NCBI RefSeq assembly: GCF_009727055.1
Contig: NC_052358.1
Location: 42,555,494-42,619,493, forward strand
DNA length: 64,000 nt
Direction: 5' to 3'
Source of the DNA: Benincasa hispida
Taxonomy: Eukaryota > Streptophyta > Magnoliopsida > Cucurbitales > Cucurbitaceae
The notes under the pieces were generated by a model. The model saw nothing but the letters and a program-made list of their open reading frames with translations. It did not search any database and was not told the DNA's origin. Each line of letters opens with the position of its first letter. Within the stretch, counting starts at the first letter, position 1. Shown piece by piece: positions 12,040 through 23,385 of the stretch. The position numbers and the translations under genes are program-made.

Positions 12040-14733
12040 TGTCACACCCTGCCCCAGACCACCCTCCGAGCCTGAGAAAAGGCATGATTGACAGCAGTTA
12101 TCAACCCTTTTGTTGACACTTACTGCCTAATAACTCTTGCGGAAATAACTCTGATACCAATGAAGAAATTAAACAACCAACTAATTAAGTAGGCCCATTT
12201 TATTAATATAATGTAGCGTTTATACAATCCCAAGACTTAACAACAAAGTTTACAACAACAACCGTAAAACCCTCCGGAAGTGTAACTGTGGCTTGTGGCA
12301 GACCTTGACCTTAGCAGCACCCTGGAACTCCTCACCTTTCGCTACCTGGGGGGGGAGGACATAAAACATGAAAAACATGAGCTATAAAGCCCAGTGAGTG
12401 GTGCCTTTAGATAAACAAATAACTTTGTCAACAGAAATATATTTTTGGGAAAGCAATACATAGTCAACAAGAATATTACCGCAAGTTCATTATTATTTTC
12501 CACCCAAACCGCTGGACAATTCCCAGCTTGACCGCTGGTTAAAACAATCAACCCCAGCTTGACCGCTGGTTATCACATAATAAAAACATCCCCAGCTTTT
12601 TCACACGTATACTCAAGTAATGTATCAACAATTCCTGTGGAAACTTTCCCTGTACCCTATTATCCCGCCAATGTGCACATCGACTATTTTTTCCGCTAGT
12701 TATGCTTAGGTAACTTGACTATATTTCCCGTCGGTCGTCACCAATTATAATTTCCCGCCGACCGAAGCCGACTATATTTTCCCGCCAAGTACCTTTTTAA
12801 GCATACTAACTATATATCCCGGGTACAATTCCAGTTCCAATAAAACATACAAGCAATATCTTAACAAGCATAGTAATCAGATAAACATTTATCTCTAATC
12901 ATGCCAATTTAACATTATCCACTATATATATTTACCTATATATAGTAATTATATCAACAATACAACACACAATAACCACTCACCTTGGTTGGTTAGCAAC
13001 TTTCCTTTTCGAAGTTCCTTAGGTTTCCTTGGTTTCCCATTTGAATCCATAAAATCTTAGCTCATAACTTCTCGTGGTTTGGCTAGAATCATAAAAAAAT
13101 TAAGACTGGCCCAGCTTACCAAACAGCCTGACCCTTCTACATTTTACTCATTCTCCAGCCCGATTCCTTGGAGCTTCTTCTCCAACAGCCCCACCATGAA
13201 AACTAGACTCCTTTAGCTTTCATATGGCTTTGGAATCACATCAAACACACGAGTATTCTGGGAGAACTCCTCGTTCCAAGTTGATGCTACTTCCTGTCTT
13301 TTCTACCCGACAACATCTCCCCTCTTGGAACCTCTTGACCGATGCATGGTCGTGCTACCAATGCATGGTTTCCTCCCCATACACTCTTTTTTATGTCTTT
13401 TGAAGAGAATTTGAGTTTTCATCTAAAGTCCTTGGCTCTATTTATAGGTGTCCAAGATTGCTCCATGGCCGACACCTCTTACTTGGTCGCATGACCAAGT
13501 GTCTCTTCCTTACACCATCAACGGAATCTTACATCAGCACAACCCAATGTGTCTTCTTCTCCTTTCACCAACGCATGGTCCTTAACTTTGTATGTCTTCT
13601 GATGCTACCACCTCTTTTACTTAAGGCTTAAGAATTCTTCCTAACAAGCCACATGTTCGGATGACATCCTCCATGAGTTCATCCTTCATATGCGTCCACA
13701 AACTCTTGGATGTTCAACACATATTAAGTTATCAATGCATAGTAGGCCATCAACGCATAGTACATCACCAACGCATCCAACCTAGCTTATCGCATGGCCT
13801 TTGTCCAACGTATCCATCGTACAAGCTATCTCACTACCATCGCAATCCAACATAGCCATCGCAAGAGCCAACCATCACCAACGCATAAGATGGTCGTTTG
13901 TCCTCGACGCACAGCTCGCTCGGCATCAACGCATCGTTCGTTTGGCATCGATGCATGGTGTTTGGCATGAGCGCTAGTCACCAACGCATAGGCGTGTAGC
14001 ATGGGCACTGGGCAACGATGCATGCACGCTCGGCTCGCTCGCCAGCACTTGGCAGCGTTCGACAACGCTCGACGCATGGGCGCTCGGCAGTGCTCGACAC
14101 ATGGGCGCTTGGCTTGCTCGATAGAGCTTGGCAACGTTCGGCAGCGCTCACGCATGAGCTAGGTGCATCGACACATGCCTGGGCAGTTTGGCCGAGGTTG
14201 CTCGACGCATGGTTGGGCGTTTAGTAATGCTTGGCCTGTTCAATGCATGGGCTGCATGCTGAGCATGGGCGCTCGACGTATGCTGCATGCCTTGCTCATG
14301 TCCTCGCCTACCCTTGTGCCATCCAACCCTTCAACGCATCACTTCCATTTTCCTTCCTTCAGCCACATGCCATGCACCAATAACCCTTCCAGCATATCAA
14401 CACAACCTCTTCCAATGCATTGATCCCTTTCAACGCATCCCACACAACCATCTTCCTTCACCAACGCATACCACACAACATTCTATACTCAGCCAAATTT
14501 CCAAATTTTTCCCTTTACCCAAGTAATCTTTCCAAGATCTTATGGCCAATGTATAGCACTGCCTAGTCCAACACTTAGTCAACTTTTCATCAATTTAAGC
14601 TTAACTCAACTACTCAAGGAAAATCTATTCAACACCTAGAAATTTCCTTTACTTCAACATAGATTTTAACTTTCACCTAGTTAATCTCTCAATCACCTAC
14701 TTAAGTAGGAAAAATGGAAATCCAGGTTTCACA
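12040..14733 (-). mobile_element. Solo LTR of a Tekay/Del-like gypsy element
   Basis: 2,694 bp inserted in the TGATG element with a perfect duplication AGAGT (12035-12039 and 14734-14738). The minus strand starts TGTGAAACCTGGATTTCC and ends GGGTGTGACA. These ends parallel the LTR at 23386-25384 (TGTAAACCCTGAATTC to GGGTGTGACA), and the block around CACTCACTGGGC is shared. No internal region is present, so it is a solo LTR left by LTR-LTR recombination. Confidence 0.8.
13560..14480. repeat. Degenerate repeat-rich, GC-rich stretch inside the solo LTR
   Basis: The octamer CAACGCAT or one-mismatch forms occurs many times, with CGCTCGGC-type spacers between about 13900 and 14320. This part is far richer in G+C than its surroundings. 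The apparent reading frames on both strands have low-complexity compositions and are not genes. Confidence 0.65.
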
Positions 14734-15075
14734 AGAGTTAAGTTGTGAAAGACACTTACCCATAGTTGGATACTTCACATACACCCATGTAGGTAAGCCA
14801 AAATGAAAGTAAGTGGCCATGATCAATGCATAAGACTAACTCCTCTGTCTGGCGCAAGCTAAATTAAGCCAAGGCAAGAGTTGAGTTGAATATGGCATGC
14901 AACCGAAGTTGATTGTCCGCATGACACCTGTGGGGGAAAGCCAAATCTAAGAGCGTAACCAGGTTCAACGGCGTATTCTAATAATAAATCGCAAAGGTTT
15001 GAATTGTTTTAAACGAACACATTGTTAAAAGCTAAAAGCAAAGTTGCTGGAAATGAGTAAAAAGTTTTTTAGTAG

Positions 15076-15279
15076 AGGCTTGCCGGATTTAAACTTAGAA
15101 AAGAACTCTTTGAAGAAGTATCCGAAGTTGAGAAGAACATTGCTGCCAAGGATAGAGGTATGAGTAAATTATATTCTGAGATGTTGATCATCGCAAAGGA
15201 AAGCCAGAGAGTGAATTATGAATTTCTTAAGTATAAGGCATGCTTGAGGACAAGCATGATTCTGAGTTTGGAGGTGTGA
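15076..15279 (+). CDS. Short conserved frame before the purine tract of the TGATG family
   Basis: About 67 codons are open from the stop at 15073-15075 to a TGA whose three bases are the first three of the 3' LTR (15277-15279). The peptide is charged and probably helical: RLAGFKLRKELFEEV, then GMSKLYSEMLIIAKES, then NYEFLKYKACLRTSM. The same frame is recognisable at 28930-29145 (one stop) and on the minus strand at about 31050-31260. Three diverged copies keeping the reading suggest an ancestral coding region, perhaps the tail of a lost gag or pol. There is no obvious ATG at the left end. I do not recognise a family. Confidence 0.35.
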   Translation, partial: RLAGFKLRKELFEEVSEVEKNIAAKDRGMSKLYSEMLIIAKESQRVNYEFLKYKACLRTSMILSLEV

Positions 15280-15604
15280 TGACGAGCAAAAATGTACATT
15301 ATTATAGGCCTTTTATTTATAATTATGAGGGCTGATAAGAATAATATGCAGAGATTATACTAAGAATTCATGAGAAAGTGAGCTTGCGTCGATCAACAAT
15401 GAAAATCTCGGCTAACCCACTATTATGCGTTTGTTTGCATCCAAATGTCTATTTTTGTAGTTATCGCAGTAATCGATCGCATGCGGTGAATCTCACCATC
15501 ACAGAGGTCATCAAACGATATTGCACATCCCTTAGTCCAACGCATGACCAACGATGCATGGAGAACGAACAATGAATGCATATTTATTTACTCCATTTTC
15601 CACG
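15277..15604 (+). repeat. Shortened 3' LTR of the TGATG element
   Basis: Only about 330 bp. The first ~230 bp and the last ~95 bp of the LTR are joined, with about 1.6 kb missing at roughly 15508-15517. It ends at CCACGCAT and runs straight into a second copy of Copia-1 DNA without the terminal CA or a target duplication. Confidence 0.75.
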
Positions 15605-16945
15605 CATATAAAATAAAGAAATTAAGGTCAAAGAACATCCTTAATAACAAACTCCCACTAAACCACGAAATCAGATTAGTGACTGACACCCATGTAAGCA
15701 ACATGTTCATGAAAAACTTTAGGTGGTAAACCTTTAGTCAATGGATCTGCCACCATAGAGTTTGTTCCTATATCTTCTATCAAAATTTGACATTCTGAAC
15801 TCTTTCTTTCATAACCAGAAACTTCACATCTACCTGCTTTGACTTTGTACTGCTTTCCGTTATTGTTGAAATACATTATCGTCAACTTATCGCCATAAAA
15901 TCATTTTATTGGTCTTTTTATGCCAACTACCATCTGCAGCCCAGTGACAAAATCTAGCAACCATATTCCATGATTAGATACCTCGTAACATTCTATAAAC
16001 TCGCAACCATGATAGAAGAAGACATAAGTGTTTATCTAACACTTTTTCAAGATACAGCTTCTCCAGCCAACATGAAGATGTAGGCTGAAGTGGATCGCAA
16101 AGTATCTTGGCATCCAACATAATTGAATTGGAATACCCAATGATCTCCAGGACTTCTGATCTTTGATAAATGAACATATAGTCTTTTGTTCTCTGTAAAT
16201 ACCTCATAACTTGTTTGGCTGCTTTCCAATGATCCATCCTCGGGTTACTTAAATATCTGCCTAATGTTTCAACTATGAACAAAGTATCTGGACGCGTACA
16301 TACTTGAGCGTACATTAGACTTCCAACAGCTAATGCATAGGGAACCTTTTTCATCTCCTTAGTCTCGAGTGTAGTCTTGAGGCATTGACCTAAATGAAAT
16401 TTATCTCCTTTAGTGAATGGGGTATCTTTTGGTGTACAATCTTTCGTGCCAAATCTACTCAAAATCTTTTCAATGTAGTTCTTTCTTGACAATCTTAAAA
16501 TAACTTGAGAATGATCTCACAATATTTCAATTCCTAATACAAAAGAAGCATCACCAAGATCCTTCATCTCAAAATTTATTTTGAAAAATCTCTTAGTGTC
16601 ATGCAGTAAACTACATCACTACTTGCTATGAGTATGTCATCAACATATAACACCAGAAAGATTTATTTACTCCCACTGAACTTGTGATAAACATAATCTT
16701 CCACTATATTCAACTCAAAATCGAAGGAGGTTATCACTTCATGGAATTTGTGATACCATTGGCGAGAGGCTTGTTTGAGACCATGGATAGATTTCTTCAA
16801 TTTTCACACTATAGACTTTGAAATACCAAACACAAAGTTTTTTGGTTGCACCATATAAATCATCTCATCAACGTTCCCATTGAAAAATGCAGTTTTTACA
16901 TCCATCTCGTGTAGCTCTAATCAAAGTGAGCTGTCAGTGCCATAA
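15605..16945 (-). pseudogene. Copia-1 reverse transcriptase (C-terminal part) and RNase H
   Basis: On the minus strand the YVDDIL catalytic motif of copia reverse transcriptase lies at about 16625-16650. The connection and early RNase H follow at 16492-15974 (motifs KVPYALAVGSLMYA, CTRPD, NPRMDHW) and a degraded RNase H C-terminus at 15885-15676. Frameshifts and stops break it into pieces. The TTACC at 16946-16950 is the duplicated target of the solo LTR that follows. Confidence 0.8.
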
Positions 16946-16950
16946 TTACC

Positions 16951-18643
16951 TGATGCGTTGTAAATGTGATGCGATTATGGTGTATAATTGCGATGATGAT
17001 TGATGCGTTGCATATGCAAGTTTTACTAGTAAAACCCAAGTATAAATCTCACTAGGTTTCCTAGTAAGTCCAGGGTCGAACACAGGGACTACTGAGTTAC
17101 TGTGCGACAGTAAAATTGATTCCTTTGTGGTGGCAAAAAAAAAAAAAAAGTTGGTTGAAGTTTTGTTTAAGTATAAATCCTATGCAACGGATGCGAATGA
17201 GGAGTTCATGAAATCGAGAATTTCAATGAGTATGCGATGAACGGGTTGAGAAGGGATTTAGCTAACACTTCCTAAGATTGCGTTCACGTTATGCGATCAT
17301 GCTACACACACAACAACAATATGTCATCTCTTAATGCAAATGCCATAGTTCCTAATTCTAGGACGCATGCAATGTATACGATAATGTCGATAGGACTTAT
17401 GTATAAGCCTCTATCCTTGTCTATGTGATGATGAATGATATGCAAATACACAGGGTGACCGCATACTATCATATCCTACTTCTAGGGTGCATACGATGCG
17501 TAATAGCAAATAGAACTTATGTCTAAGTTTATATCTCTTGCTTATGTAGTTCTAATCTGACTCTTTTAAGCCTAGATTCTAATATGACTTTCTCAAGTCT
17601 AGATTCTTTCTTTAGACTACTCTTTCAAGTATCCCTAAAAGGCGAATAACGCATACATAAGACAAGATGATCGCATAAAGTGAAGAACTTAGGTCATGTT
17701 AGCTAAGTACTTGTCAACCCATTCAGAAAATTAGCTACTCATGCGAATTGTGCAGAGATTGAACAGATATTGAAATGAGAATTCCATTTTCTATAAATAA
17801 AATGCAGAATACAAAACAACAATGGAAAGTAGGGATAAAAATCCCAGTAGCAATGTCTTACTTCCCGTGGCTTTTACACTGTCTTTTCACTGCAACGTTG
17901 TCCAGAAGAATATCATTGCTTTCGTAAGTGTTGGCCCTCTCTCCTTTTATAACACTTCTCGACAGTCTTTCGAGTTGTCCAGAAAAGTCCTCTCGACATC
18001 TTCTTCTCTTTGCTCGCCTCTGCCTTCTAATTATAAGAATATAATAGACCAACGACCATCAACTTTTGATTTATCTTCTATATATGGCAAACCCTCTAGT
18101 GATGATGCCCTTCGGTATTTATAGAGCTCAAGGTGAAGAAGCTTTTCTCTCTAAATGATTGCAATGGTGGGCGATCATTAAGTTTTTTGCTCTGATGCGC
18201 CGATTAATGGTCACCGAAAAGTTGAGTGTAATTGCTATAGTGTGTCTTAACGACTTGTCAAACTAAATTCGGATTCGACCGTCATCAACTTTTCGTCCCA
18301 TCATGATTGATTAAGATTTCACCTTGATGCGCCGTCTTTATGTGGCCACCTTCTTGAGAAACTTTTCGTGAGCGCATACGATCAACTTTTCATCCCATGA
18401 CTTTGCGATCGCACTCTTGCAATGTGTGCGGACGCCAAATTCCTTGGATCATAATTTTACTTGCGCCAACACATTTTTCCTGCACATAATAAGCAAATTA
18501 GCTGTTTTTATGCGATGGGCGCATGCGATCACAATATGCTCAGTTTAACGCTTTTGGACATGATCTTATATATTTTTACTGTTGCATTCCTTCATTGTTT
18601 TACTTATTTGCGCTGTAATAACATGCATTTCTACCCGTTATCA
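16951..18643 (-). mobile_element. Solo LTR of the TGATG family (second subfamily)
   Basis: 1,693 bp bounded by TGATGCGTTG and CCCGTTATCA, with perfect duplication TTACC (16946-16950 and 18644-18648). A TATA box (TATAAATACC) lies on the minus strand at 18114-18123. It closely resembles 32557-34197, but shares only parts with the 9159 LTR, so two subfamilies are present. It interrupts the Copia-1 reverse transcriptase. Confidence 0.85.
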
Positions 18644-18925
18644 TTACCCTGGAAGAGTCTTTACGATGAAACCAGAAGAAAAAGTCTCTTTGTAATCAAT
18701 GCTTTCCTTTTGAGTAAAATCTTTTGCAACAAGACGAGCCTTATGTTTTTCGATATTACCATGCTAATCCCTTTTGGTTTTAAATATCTATTTACAAACA
18801 AGTTCCCAAACGTCATTGTCTTCCATGGATTTTAGTTCCTCTTTCACAGCATTTATGCACTTTTGAGAGTTAGAACTTTGTAGAGCTTGTTGGAAGTTGA
18901 TTGGATCATCTTCCATTACGCCCAC
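18644..18925 (-). pseudogene. Copia-1 reverse transcriptase, N-terminal part
   Basis: The minus strand reads VGVMEDDPINFQQAL and later VKEELKSMEDNDVWELV, the start of the copia reverse transcriptase domain. It continues the C-terminal extension of integrase that stops at 36972, so the plus-strand Copia-2 inserted exactly between them. Confidence 0.8.
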
Positions 18926-20507
18926 TGTTAGGGATGATGCCCTAAAGTATTATGTCCTGTAGTTTGTAAACACAGTTTGTACGAACTCTTGTGATGTAAT
19001 ATATGATATTTTCTTCATTATTTGACTTTGCATATTGGATGTTTTATTTGCTTTATCACAAACCAATAAACTAAAATCTATGGTTGTCATTATGTAACTT
19101 AAGCATGTATGTGGTGACATACAAGTGGATCATGTCTTAAGAGAAAACCAAAATGGTCTGTAGTATATGAATATAAGAGGGAAACCTTATCCTAGTAACA
19201 CTACGGATGCGGCCTGCTTTGTGGAATAGTTATAAGTGTTGCGACTTGCTACAGATGGTCTGATCCTGATCATTCATGTGGGGACATGCGATGGGGAGTC
19301 TTATACAAAGAGTTTGTATAAAACCTGACCATGAAGTGTTAACATCTCGTTATATAACGTCGTTCATGACAGAGACTTCACTTCACTAGGATGACCATAG
19401 GTAACATGACCTCAATCCTGAGTGAGTTGGGAACTCCTACTTTTGAGGGCAGTCCTTTGATTTGCATGGGTGCGAGTGGAAAGGTCGCCGACTCAAACTT
19501 ACCCTTTGGAGATTCGTCTGATTTGGGAGTAGGGAACTCAACTACATAAGATGGAAGTCACTCCTTCCCCGAAGCAGAAGTAAATAGATAGATTGCTCCC
19601 TTAAAGGCTGATCCCGGGACTTGAACGATGTTGCACCACACACCTTCTCATAGCTCGACAGGTGTCCACACATAGTAGAACTATGTTGTATTGTTCATTA
19701 GAGGAATTAGTGGTACTTGAGGAGTTAGATGTAACTACAGGGACAAAACGGTAAATTGGGACAGCTGTACTTACGAGCATCTGTGAAGGGTTATCGTACT
19801 GATGATTGGTTATATCCGATGGACACAGAAATATCTCTGTGGTAAGAAGAGTTCAGTGTCGGTCTTTAGTGGAATGCCTGGCAGTTAACGGATGGTGGAT
19901 CTCGTGGCTAAAGAGTTTAGTCAGCTATTCATGTACCATTGGAGCTTCGAGCAATAGGTCCATAAGGTCCCCTTCATAGCTTGGATTCATGTTTAGAATC
20001 AGCTTTTGGGTCAATTTGAAATGTTCAAATTGACAAGAGGGAGTTCGGTTATATATGATATGATAGAAATGGTTAATTATATATGATATGGTTGGCTTTA
20101 TGTATGAGATACATTGATTGGAGGAAATTGGATATAAATATGATTTATATTTAGTGGAGGAGAAAACACTATGGTTGATATATGATATTAAACTATAGGT
20201 TAATGAATATAATATGATTATATTTATTATTTTATTAATTTGGCAATTATGGGATAATTGGCCGCCGTTTTCTCCGTAATTGTACGTTAGTGGGAAGTTC
20301 CATTCGGTTTTCATAACTGAAGAATAAAATGAAAAGTGTTTTCATTTTAAAAAAGAAGACGATTAATTGCTCACGAGGTATTTGCATCCTATCGCTTAGT
20401 GAATTGAGAGACTATACGATAGCTCACTTTTTATTGCACGATCGCTTACATATGCGTGCTTATTCCTAAATTATCGCTTACCTTTTCCTAAATGATCATT
20501 ATTGACT
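18926..20507 (+). repeat. Copia-2 5' LTR, 3' end missing
   Basis: Starts TGTTAGGGATGATGCCC and follows the 3' LTR until about 20500, where it changes abruptly into gypsy reverse transcriptase sequence. About 0.45 kb of the LTR end is absent. Confidence 0.8.
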
Positions 20508-21860
20508 TAATTCCAGGAACAACTCTTATATCGCAGACACCGTACAGTATGGCGCCAGCTGAGTTAAAGGAATTAAATGTTTAACTGCAAGAGTTAATTG
20601 ACAAGGGATACATTCGACCTAGTGTATCGCCTTGGGGAGCTCGGGTGTTATTCGTAAGGAAGAAAAAATGGTACACTTAGATGGTGTATCGACTATAGGC
20701 AACTGAATAAGGTAAAAAATAAGAATAAATATCTATTACCACACATCGATGATTTATTTGATCAGCTAAGAGGACCCACGGTGTTTTCAAAGATAGACCT
20801 GAGATCGGGTTATCATCAGCTGAAGATGAAGGAGGCTAACATTCCTAAAACCGCATTTAGAACAAGATATGGACATTATGAATTCCTAGTAATGCCATTT
20901 GGACTGACAAATGCCCCTGCGATATTCATGAACCTTATGAACAAGATATTTCATCCCTCCTTGGACCAATTCGTAATAGTATTGATTGATGATATATTAT
21001 TATGTTTTGGCAGTAGGGAGGATCATATGACCGACCTAAGGATAGTATTACAAACGCTGCGAGATAGACAGTTGTATGCTAAGTTTAGCAAGTGTGATTT
21101 TTGGTTAGATCGGGCTGTATTTCTTGGGCATGTTGTCTCAGTAGATGGTATTAGTGTAGATCCCCAGAAGGCTGAAGCAATAATTAACTGGGAACGACCC
21201 ACGACTGTTTCAGAGATACGCAGTTTCCGAGGTTTGGTAGGTTATTACAAGAGATTTGTGGAGGGTTTTTCTAAGTTAGTCATTCCATTGACAAACCTAA
21301 CTAGGAAATGTGTGAGGTTTGAGTGGTCGTCGGAATGTGAGCATAGTTTCCAGGAGCTGAAACAGAGATTGGTATCAGCACCAGTGCTTACTTTGCTTAC
21401 TACAGGTAGGGAATTTGAGATTTATTGTGACACATCCCGATAGGGACTGGGATGTGTGTTGATGCAGGATGGGAAAGTGATTACATATGCATCTCGTTAG
21501 CTTAAGAAGTACGAGAGCATTTATCCTACACATGATCTAGAGCTGGCAGCAATTTTTTTGGCTTTGAAGCTGTGGAGACATTATTTATTTAGAGAACGTT
21601 ACAAAATATTCACAGATCACAAGAGCCTGAAGTATATTTTTTATTAAAAAAAAGTTGAATCTGAGACAGAGAAAATGGATTGAGCTTATCAAAGATTATG
21701 ACTGCTCCATCGAGTACCACCCTGGTAAGGCGAATGTTGTAGCGAATGCGCTAAGTAGGAAATCCGTGGGATCCAAGGCCATTATTGTATCAGTGAAAGG
21801 AATGTTATTGCAGGAATTCAGGAATTCTAGAACCGCCTTGTCAGTGGAACAGTCATAGGG
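20508..21860 (+). pseudogene. Gypsy reverse transcriptase and RNase H
   Basis: Frame at 20781-21443 with [17 protein letters not shown] (catalytic Asp), [23 protein letters not shown] (the DD pair), then FLGHVV and [16 protein letters not shown]. Upstream at 20560-20780 the N-terminal part (MAPAELKEL, SPWGA) has a frameshift. RNase H follows with an in-frame stop at 21441-21443 and others near 21500 and 21643. The frame reopens at 21655 ([29 protein letters not shown]). The enzyme would copy element RNA into DNA; this copy cannot make it. Confidence 0.85.
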
Positions 21861-22029
21861 ATTGATAGCTACATTCTAGGTAAGACCTACCTTAATGGAA
21901 GACCTTAAACAGGATCAATTGAAAGACCCTGATCTTTAGAAGATTGCTGATGATGTAAGTAAGGAATCAGAGTTGACTTCCAATTGAGAGTAGATCATGT
22001 ACTAGAAAAGGAGGGAAGAATGTCTAGAA

Positions 22030-22942
22030 AAGAAGGGAAGAATGTGTGTGCCTAATAAGCTACTGCTTAAGCAAGCTATTCTGGAAGAAGCACACAATTC
22101 TACTTATGTTATGCATCCAGGAAGCATCAAGATGTATAGAACCTTAAAGAGATCTTAGTGGTGGCCTGGGATGAAGAGAGACATAGGAGAATATGTAGGT
22201 CGATGTTTAGTCTGTCGATCGGTGAAATCTAAGAGACAGAGGCTAGCAGGATTACTAAAAACCCACTCCTAGTGCATGAGTGGAAATGGGAGCATGTGAC
22301 AATGGACTTTCTGTTTGGATTGCCTAGACGCCCTTAGGATACTATGGCATTTGGGTGATAGTCGATAGACTAACCAAGACGACCAAGTTTATACCAGTAA
22401 ATGTCACTTTTACACTAGATCGTCTAGCTAAGATTTATGTGGATAGGATAATCAATCAGTATGGAGCCACAATGTCGATAGTGTCTGACCGAGACTCGAG
22501 GTTTACTTCAAAATTATGGCCTAGACTATAGAAGGCTATGGGCACTAAACTATTTTAGTACGGCTTTTCATCCATAAACAGATAGACAGTCGGAAAGAAC
22601 TATACAGACATTGGAAGATATGTTAAAGGCTTGTGTGTTACAATTCAAAGGAAGTTGGGATACGAAATTATCGTTGGTCGAATTTGCGTACAACAACAGT
22701 TACCATTCTAGTATAGAAATGGCTCCTTATGAAGCACTGTCGGCCAACCTTGCAGGATCCCAGTATGTTGGAACGAAGTCGAAGAACGGAAATTGCTGAG
22801 GCCAGAATTAGTTCAACAAACAACTGAGAATGTGAAGCTTATCAGAGATAACCTTAAGCCAACTCGCGACAGACAGAAGAGCTATGCAGATAAGCGAAGA
22901 AGAGAACTAGAATTTGAAGTCAGAGATCAGGTATTTCTTTGA
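22030..22942 (+). pseudogene. Gypsy integrase
   Basis: The zinc-binding HHCC region is visible near 22080-22240 (AHNSTYVMHPG and CLVCRSVKSKRQ). The first catalytic Asp lies in TMDFLFGLP near 22300, the second in SDRDSRFTS near 22480. The Glu-bearing segment (TIQTLEDMLKACV) begins near 22595, with a stop just before it. A frameshift follows near 22780. The order is complete but the frame is broken in several places. Confidence 0.8.
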
Positions 22943-23310
22943 TTGTCCCCATGGAAAGGAATTTTTTGGTTTGGGAGGAAAGAGAAGTTAAGTCCGCGAT
23001 ACATCGAACCATATGAGATTGTGGAACGAGTTGGTCCAGCAACGTATAGGTTACATTTATCTATGGATCTCACTCATATTCACGACGTATTTCATGTATC
23101 AATGTTAAGGAAGTATGTGCATGATCCTATGCACATACTAGTAGCACAACCAGTACAACTCAAAGAAGAATTATCTTATGAGGAAGAGGCCATCGAAATT
23201 TCAGACAGGAAAGACCAGGTACTCATTAATAAGACGATTCCTTTGGTGAAAGTATTATGGCGAAATCATGGAATCGAGGAAGCAACTGGGAACCCAAAGA
23301 GCAAATGAGA
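22943..23310 (+). pseudogene. Integrase C-terminus with chromodomain-like tail
   Basis: The open frame contains LSPRYIEPYEIVERVGP, then HDVFHVSMLRKYV, the conserved C-terminal end of gypsy integrases, and then VKVLWRNHGIEEATG. In intact chromoviruses this last segment is followed by a tryptophan and a charged helix of the chromodomain. Here the tryptophan appears as Gly and the frame then shifts. The chromodomain normally steers integration to marked chromatin. Confidence 0.75.
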
Positions 23311-23385
23311 AAGAGATATCCTCAACTTTTCAATGATATATCAAGTAAATTTCGAGGACGAAATTTCTTTTAAGGGAGAAGTAAT

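Larger units (their letters stand above)
9159..15604 (+). mobile_element. TGATG-family LTR element, plus strand, nearly full structure
   Basis: 5' LTR 9159-11097, primer site 11104-11121, internal DNA 11098-12039 and 14739-15276, purine tract at about 15263-15276, shortened 3' LTR 15277-15604. A foreign solo LTR interrupts the internal part. Without it the internal region is about 1.48 kb and has no gag-pol. The element therefore looks non-autonomous, relying on enzymes from a relative, probably an Athila/Tat-type gypsy element judging by its primer site and 3' motif (TTGAGGACAAGC..GTTTGG). No target duplication is visible at the right end, which is rearranged. Confidence 0.75.

Noticed and set aside
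13826..14423. Overlapping frames of 68-109 codons on both strands
   Set aside because: They lie in the low-complexity GC-rich part of a solo LTR. Peptides are rich in Arg/His/Cys or Pro/Ser with no family signature, and both strands are open only because of base composition.
18461..18835. 124-codon plus-strand frame
   Set aside because: It crosses the solo-LTR border and continues over antisense Copia-1 reverse transcriptase, so it is a chance frame.
19925..20314. 129-codon minus-strand frame
   Set aside because: It is antisense to the Copia-2 LTR, AT-rich, and broken in the other LTR copy at 35900-36300.
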